Assembly (NCBI GenBank): GCA_034432935.1
Contig: DAOUBD010000012.1
Location: 54,978-118,977, forward strand
Direction of reading: 5' to 3'
DNA length: 64,000 nt
Source of the DNA: DAOUAG01 sp034432935
GTDB lineage: Bacteria; Chloroflexota; Dehalococcoidia; SM23-28-2; RBG-16-64-32
Shown: piece after piece, positions 60,393 through 64,000 of the stretch
Numbering within the stretch: position 1 is the first letter of the stretch
Layout of the letters: every line of letters starts with the position of its first letter
Made by a program: the position numbers and the translations under genes
Notes under the pieces: generated by a model
What the model saw: the letters and a program-made list of their open reading frames with translations, nothing else
What the model was told of the DNA's origin: nothing
Databases searched by the model: none

Positions 60393-60480
60393 GATTGAGA
60401 CCGTATATACTTTCTTAATAGCCTAACCCACTCCTGTTGTGTATACTTGAAACGGTTGAGGAGCACAAAGGTTTCCCCAT

Positions 60481-61125
60481 ATGCAGTCAACCAAAGAGCA
60501 GATACTGGAATTCCTCAAACGCGTGGGCGGGGCCACTGTCGACGCCATCGCCAACGAGTTTCACCTGGCGCGAATGACGGTCCGCCAGCACCTGGCTGCG
60601 TTGGAGAGAGACCGCCTGGTAGTCTCCCGAGAGGAGCGCCAGCGCACAGGGCGCCCCCGCTTAGTCTTCTCTCTCTCTGACGGCGGACAAGAGCTCTTTC
60701 CCAAGCGCTACGACCGCTTGGCCACCCTGGCTCTCCAAGAGGTCGCCTTCCTCGAACCGAGCGAGATCGCGGGCCTCGACCCCGAAGGCAAGAAGCGCCT
60801 CCTGCTGCGCAAGATGGCTGATCGCGTCTTCAGGGAGCACGAGGCCAAGGTTAGGGACAAGAGCCTCAAGGAGCGCGTTTCGGCCGTGGCAGAGATCCTG
60901 AGGGAGGAAGGCGGCTTCGCTGAGTGGAAGGCACAGGGCTCCCAGTATGAGATCGCAGACTACAACTGCGTCTACCGCAAGGTGGTCGACTCCCACCACG
61001 ATGTATGCGAATGGCATGTCTCTCTGCTTGGCCGTCTCCTGGGCAAGCAGGTGCAGTGCATCCAGTTCCAGAGCCACGGTGCGGAATGCTGCCGCTTCGT
61101 GGTCACAGACGATTCCCCGTCCTAG
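60481..61125 (+). CDS. SufR-like winged-helix Fe-S transcriptional regulator
   Basis: A 214-aa regulator. The N-terminal winged helix (residues 1-65) has AIANEFHLARMTVRQHLAALERDRLV. The C-terminal domain has C163-x12-C176 plus C193 and C203-C204, the cysteine pattern of SufR-type [Fe-S] sensors. It sits 29 bp before mrp, an Fe-S carrier gene, which supports a role in Fe-S homeostasis. It is not an obvious candidate for the island regulator, since no copy of the island operator is seen in its own promoter. Confidence 0.82.
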   Translation: MQSTKEQILEFLKRVGGATVDAIANEFHLARMTVRQHLAALERDRLVVSREERQRTGRPRLVFSLSDGGQELFPKRYDRLATLALQEVAFLEPSEIAGLDPEGKKRLLLRKMADRVFREHEAKVRDKSLKERVSAVAEILREEGGFAEWKAQGSQYEIADYNCVYRKVVDSHHDVCEWHVSLLGRLLGKQVQCIQFQSHGAECCRFVVTDDSPS

Positions 61126-61154
61126 AGGGCGTCCAGCGTAAGAAAGGCGGCACG

Positions 61155-62249
61155 ATGACTGAACAACGCCCCGTCACCAGGGAAGATATCCTGGCGGCCC
61201 TAAGGCAGATCCAAGACCCCGATCTCCACCGCGACATCGTCTCCCTCGGCTTCGTTCCTGAGGATGGCATCAGCATCTGTGATGGCAACGTCTCTGTGAA
61301 GATCGTCCTTACGACCCCCGCCTGCCCCGTCCGCGACCAGATGAAGTCCCAAGCGCAGGAGCTGCTTCTCGCTCTCCCCGGGGTGAAGCGCGTCGAGATC
61401 AGCATGGACTCCTCGGTGCGCTCGACGGTGGCAGGCGTCCATGGGCAGCGAGCCATCGATGGGGTGCGCAACATCATAGCTGTGGCCTCCAACAAGGGGG
61501 GTGTGGGCAAGTCTACCGTGGCGGTCAACCTGGCCCTCGCCTTGCGCCGCTTCGGCGCCAGGGTGGGCCTGTTGGACGCGGACCTGACCGGGCCCAATGT
61601 GCCCACGATGCTGGGGTTGGAGGCGGGCTTCCAGGCCGAAACGGGCCTCTCCATCGTGGACCGCCTAGGCCTCAAGGTGGCCTCCATCGGATTCGTCTTG
61701 CGTAGGGGATCCCCCGTCATCTGGCGAGGGCCAATGATTGGTACGGGCGTGCGGCAGTTGATGCATGATCTGCCCTGGGGGCGCGAGGGGGACCTGGACT
61801 ATCTGGTCATCGACCTGCCCCCTGGCACCAGCGACGCCTCCCTCAGCGCTGCTCAGGAGGCTCCCATAACCGGCGCCGTCATAGTCACCACCCCGAACTC
61901 CGTCTCCGTAGAGGACGCCACCAAAGCCGTTACCATGTTCGAGAAGATGAACGTGCCCGTCTTCGGCCTCATCGAGAACATGAGCTACTTCATCTGTCCC
62001 CACTGCGGCCAACGCACCGATATCTTTGGTCACGGCGGTGCGCAGGACATGGCCGACGAACTGGGGCTCGACCTCCTAGGCGAGATCCCCCTCGACCCGC
62101 AGGTCAGGGAGGGCTCAGACGCGGGCCTGCCAATCGTGGAGAGAGATCCGGAATCCCCTGTCGCCCGGGCCTTCGCGGCTATCGCCCAGAAGGTCGCCGC
62201 CAGGGCCAGTGTCCAGCACTTCTTCGCTGGCGCCGCAGCCGGCGCCTAG
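61155..62249 (+). CDS. mrp: Mrp/ApbC-type Fe-S cluster carrier ATPase
   Basis: A 364-aa P-loop NTPase with an N-terminal MIP18/DUF59 domain (residues about 8-85, C57 in TTPACPV) and a deviant Walker A, SNKGGVGKS (112-120). DLPPGTSD and a C-P-H-C pair near residue 285 bind the Fe-S cluster in this family. ATG 61155 is the natural start; the frame further upstream overlaps the regulator gene. It is likely cotranscribed with the SufR-like gene. Confidence 0.94.
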   Translation: MTEQRPVTREDILAALRQIQDPDLHRDIVSLGFVPEDGISICDGNVSVKIVLTTPACPVRDQMKSQAQELLLALPGVKRVEISMDSSVRSTVAGVHGQRAIDGVRNIIAVASNKGGVGKSTVAVNLALALRRFGARVGLLDADLTGPNVPTMLGLEAGFQAETGLSIVDRLGLKVASIGFVLRRGSPVIWRGPMIGTGVRQLMHDLPWGREGDLDYLVIDLPPGTSDASLSAAQEAPITGAVIVTTPNSVSVEDATKAVTMFEKMNVPVFGLIENMSYFICPHCGQRTDIFGHGGAQDMADELGLDLLGEIPLDPQVREGSDAGLPIVERDPESPVARAFAAIAQKVAARASVQHFFAGAAAGA

Positions 62250-62254
62250 CGGCG

Positions 62255-63079
62255 CTAGAGGGCGCGATAGACCCGCTTGCCCTCCAGCCGGACGAGCTTG
62301 CCGAACGGCTCCGGGAAGTGGCAGAAGGCGGCCACCAGGCCCTCGGACTCCACCATTTCGAATAGCTTCCGGCGGGACGCGACGGTCTGCGGGTGGTCGT
62401 TGTCGAAGCCCGAGCACCAGTCGATCTGATCCACCTGCGCCGGGTGGTGAGCCATGTCCCCCATCACCACCGCCTTCTCGCCGGCAGAGGAGATCAGGAG
62501 ACTGGTGTGCCCCGGCGTGTGCCCAGGCGTGGGGAGGGTGCTGACCTCTTCCGTAAGGGTCCGCTCGCCGGAGATGAGTTCCATCTTCCCCATCTCTTTC
62601 AGCGGCGTCACGAGCTGCATCTGGGGGTTGGCCGCCAGGTTCTTGCCGAAGAACTCCCAATCCCCCTGGGGCACTAGATAGGTCGCCTTGGGAAAGGTGG
62701 GCTGGCCGGCAGAGTTGAGGTTCCAGCCCACGTGGTCACCGTGAAGGTGGGTGAACACCACCAGGTCGACATCATCGGGCGAGACGCCCTTCGCCTTCAT
62801 CTCGTTCATCAGGTTGCCGCGGGCTCCCCCCAACCAGTCGTGGGGCCCTGGACCCACGCCCGTGTCGCAGAGGATCGTCTTCCCCTTCGAGCGTATGACA
62901 TACGTGCTGGCGTGGGTCCTGAACTTGTTCTCCCCGAAGGAACCTGGGTAAAGGCTCCGGTAGGGCTGGAAGACCGCCGGGTCTTTTCCTGGAAAGAACA
63001 CGGCCCAGGGGAACTCCATGGGCGTATCCAGCAGCGAGATGATCTCCACATTGCCTACGGTGACCTTCTGAACGGCCAT
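62255..63079 (-). CDS. MBL-fold metallo-hydrolase
   Basis: A 274-aa beta-lactamase-fold hydrolase with the full metal set: THLHGDH (about residues 109-115), PTPGHTPGH (about 188), GDMAHH (about 207) and a late CHFPEP histidine. Lactonase/quorum-quenching and glyoxalase-like families share this architecture. GAGGAGG precedes the ATG. Convergent with mrp, 5 bp apart. Confidence 0.9.
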   Translation of the reverse strand: MAVQKVTVGNVEIISLLDTPMEFPWAVFFPGKDPAVFQPYRSLYPGSFGENKFRTHASTYVIRSKGKTILCDTGVGPGPHDWLGGARGNLMNEMKAKGVSPDDVDLVVFTHLHGDHVGWNLNSAGQPTFPKATYLVPQGDWEFFGKNLAANPQMQLVTPLKEMGKMELISGERTLTEEVSTLPTPGHTPGHTSLLISSAGEKAVVMGDMAHHPAQVDQIDWCSGFDNDHPQTVASRRKLFEMVESEGLVAAFCHFPEPFGKLVRLEGKRVYRAL

Positions 63080-63164
63080 GGGACGCCTCCTCTCTACAAG
63101 TCAGTCCGCGACAAGTAATAATCGGCCGCGGTCCCAATGTCAACGCGGCCTCGCCGCCAGGGTG

Positions 63165-63605
63165 CTAGGGGTGTACGGTCACCACAGCCTTCATGTACGG
63201 ATGGACGGAACAGTGGTACGTGTAAGAGCCGGGCGTGTCAAAGGTGACGGTGGCGCTGTTGCCCTTGCTCAGTAGCTCCGTCCTCCAGCCCTTATCGTCT
63301 GCCGTCGCATCGTGCGGGGCCGCGTCACGGTTCACCCATGTCACCTTTGTGCCCGCGCGCACCGTCAGGTCCGCCGGCGAAAAGGCGAAATCCCGAATCT
63401 CTACGATGGCTTCCGGCCCGCTGGCGACGGACGGCGTCTGGCTGGCAGTGCTGCGGCCGCCCATCATCCCCATGTGCCCTCCCATGGAACCCATGGCCAG
63501 CGCCATCAGGACGCCCCCAAAAAGCACCGCTAGGGAGCCGGCGAACAGGGCGGTAGCGATGGCGAGGATCGGGATGCCCTGGGAATCGTTCGTGCTTTGT
63601 TTCAC
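63165..63605 (-). CDS. Membrane-anchored cupredoxin (plastocyanin-like)
   Basis: A 146-aa protein with one N-terminal membrane helix (PILAIATALFAGSLAVLFGGVLMALA), a Met/Gly/His-rich linker (residues 38-50) and a type-1 copper domain whose ligands are H98, C132, H135 and M138 (APHDA, YHCSVHPYM). GTG 63605 is the best start: a TATAAT box (63612-63617) lies 6 bp upstream, so the mRNA may be leaderless. A soluble-side electron carrier is the likely role. Confidence 0.86.
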   Translation of the reverse strand: MKQSTNDSQGIPILAIATALFAGSLAVLFGGVLMALAMGSMGGHMGMMGGRSTASQTPSVASGPEAIVEIRDFAFSPADLTVRAGTKVTWVNRDAAPHDATADDKGWRTELLSKGNSATVTFDTPGSYTYHCSVHPYMKAVVTVHP

Positions 63606-63617
63606 AAAGCTATTATA
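63594..63617 (-). promoter_or_regulatory. TATAAT box and inverted repeat at cupredoxin start
   Basis: On the minus strand TATAAT ends 6 bp before the GTG, and GCTTTGT-GAA-ACAAAGC (63594-63610), a perfect 7-bp inverted repeat, spans the start codon. It could be an operator or an initiation hairpin. No good -35 was found. Confidence 0.5.
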
Positions 63618-63649
63618 TGCTCCCCCCGGCCGGGCGGCTACCGGGCGCC

Positions 63650-64000
63650 CTAGCCGAACACTTCCCGCAGTTCGAACCGAGGGCCGTCCTTGCACAGCAG
63701 CCGCATCCCCCTGCGGGTCGGAACGGCGCAGCCGTAGCAGATGCCGGTGCCGCAGCCCATGCGCTCTTCCAGGAGGGCTTGTACCGGCTTGCGGCTTCGC
63801 TGGGCCCGGATGACCTCGGCCAGGGCTGCGAACATAGGGGTCGGGCCGCAGGCGAAAACTTGGTCAGCCCAAGGCAAGAGGCCAGGCACCAGATCGGTCA
63901 CGTGGCCCCTATAGCCGACGCTGCCGTCTTCGGTGGCGAAGAGGACCTCGACCTCCGCCGGAAGGAGGCGAGCAGGGAACAACTTCTGCGCCGTCCGGGC
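63650..64000 (-). CDS. pyrK: Dihydroorotate dehydrogenase electron transfer subunit (PyrK), C-terminal part
   Basis: The reading frame runs off the right edge with no start inside the window. The visible part has the NAD-binding FACGPTPMFAAL loop and a 2Fe-2S motif GCGTGICYGC with a later C in LLCKDGP, the PyrK/ferredoxin reductase C-terminal pattern. It would pass electrons from PyrD (58948-59904) to NAD. Confidence 0.88.
   Translation of the reverse strand, partial: ARTAQKLFPARLLPAEVEVLFATEDGSVGYRGHVTDLVPGLLPWADQVFACGPTPMFAALAEVIRAQRSRKPVQALLEERMGCGTGICYGCAVPTRRGMRLLCKDGPRFELREVFG

Noticed and set aside
60481..61125. SufR-like protein as regulator of the island operators
   Set aside because: Its own promoter region has no TGTCGGG-type repeat and its neighbours point to Fe-S metabolism.
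1..64000. CRISPR array, prophage, insertion sequence or rRNA operon
   Set aside because: No regularly spaced repeats, transposase, integrase or phage genes, or rRNA sequence was seen on reading the window.

Overview
The window is GC-rich, densely packed bacterial DNA with strong Shine-Dalgarno sites, frequent GTG starts and 4-base ATGA/GTGA gene overlaps. It carries F420-type luciferase-like oxidoreductases, many CaiB/BaiF CoA-transferases, molybdenum hydroxylases, PD40 lipoproteins, TatA, a SufR-like/Mrp pair and one tRNA-Pro(UGG). The gene content is most like Chloroflexota, probably Dehalococcoidia-related. That placement is inference from gene style, not from a marker phylogeny.

About 1-49.7 kb is a large catabolic island. 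From left to right: a CoxMSL-type molybdenum hydroxylase (1-3405, minus, large subunit cut by the window edge); two tandem branched-chain-amino-acid-type binding lipoproteins (3644-6611); an SRPBCC protein, two KstD-like flavoproteins and an LLM oxidoreductase (6818-11833); a CoA-transferase (12065-13291, plus); a PHP protein, ETF alpha/beta, a small unknown protein and a nitronate-monooxygenase-like flavoprotein (13279-17159, minus); a plus-strand operon of three CoA-transferases around a 6-oxocamphor-hydrolase-like crotonase (17505-21940). Next is a 15-gene, about 16 kb minus-strand operon (37742 down to 21937) encoding an acetone-carboxylase-type enzyme (beta, alpha, gamma), two CoA-transferases, two DUF35/thiolase-like pairs, a complete LivGFHM importer and an amidohydrolase. 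Then come a thiolase and an SDR (plus), a minus operon with acyl-CoA dehydrogenase, nitroreductase, an IpdAB-like CoA-transferase-fold pair, a third DUF35/thiolase pair and a second LLM protein, and a lone type-II DMSO-reductase-family molybdoenzyme (46936-49737).

Read together, these genes suggest import and degradation of an alicyclic or terpenoid/steroid-like ketone. The likely steps are Mo-dependent hydroxylation, alpha,beta-dehydrogenation, hydrolytic C-C cleavage of a beta-diketone, CoA transfer, beta-oxidation, thiolytic or retro-aldol cleavage, and carboxylation of a released small ketone. The substrate is not known. A shared promoter element, CCCGA(C/T) abutting a -35-like hexamer with a -10-like box 17-18 bp further on, recurs at seven promoters in five intergenic regions. 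It is often part of a TGTCGGG-N5/6-CCCGACA palindrome and suggests that one regulator, not encoded here as far as I can see, controls the island.

From 49.7 kb on the content is more house-keeping: a MacB-type ABC pair, two PD40 lipoproteins, a MaoC-like protein, a membrane-anchored cyclophilin with a probable CTG start, TatA, a methyltransferase, tRNA-Pro, a tiny Flp-pilin-like gene, PyrD, a zinc-ribbon protein, a SufR-like regulator, Mrp, an MBL hydrolase, a cupredoxin and the C-terminal part of PyrK (cut by the right edge).
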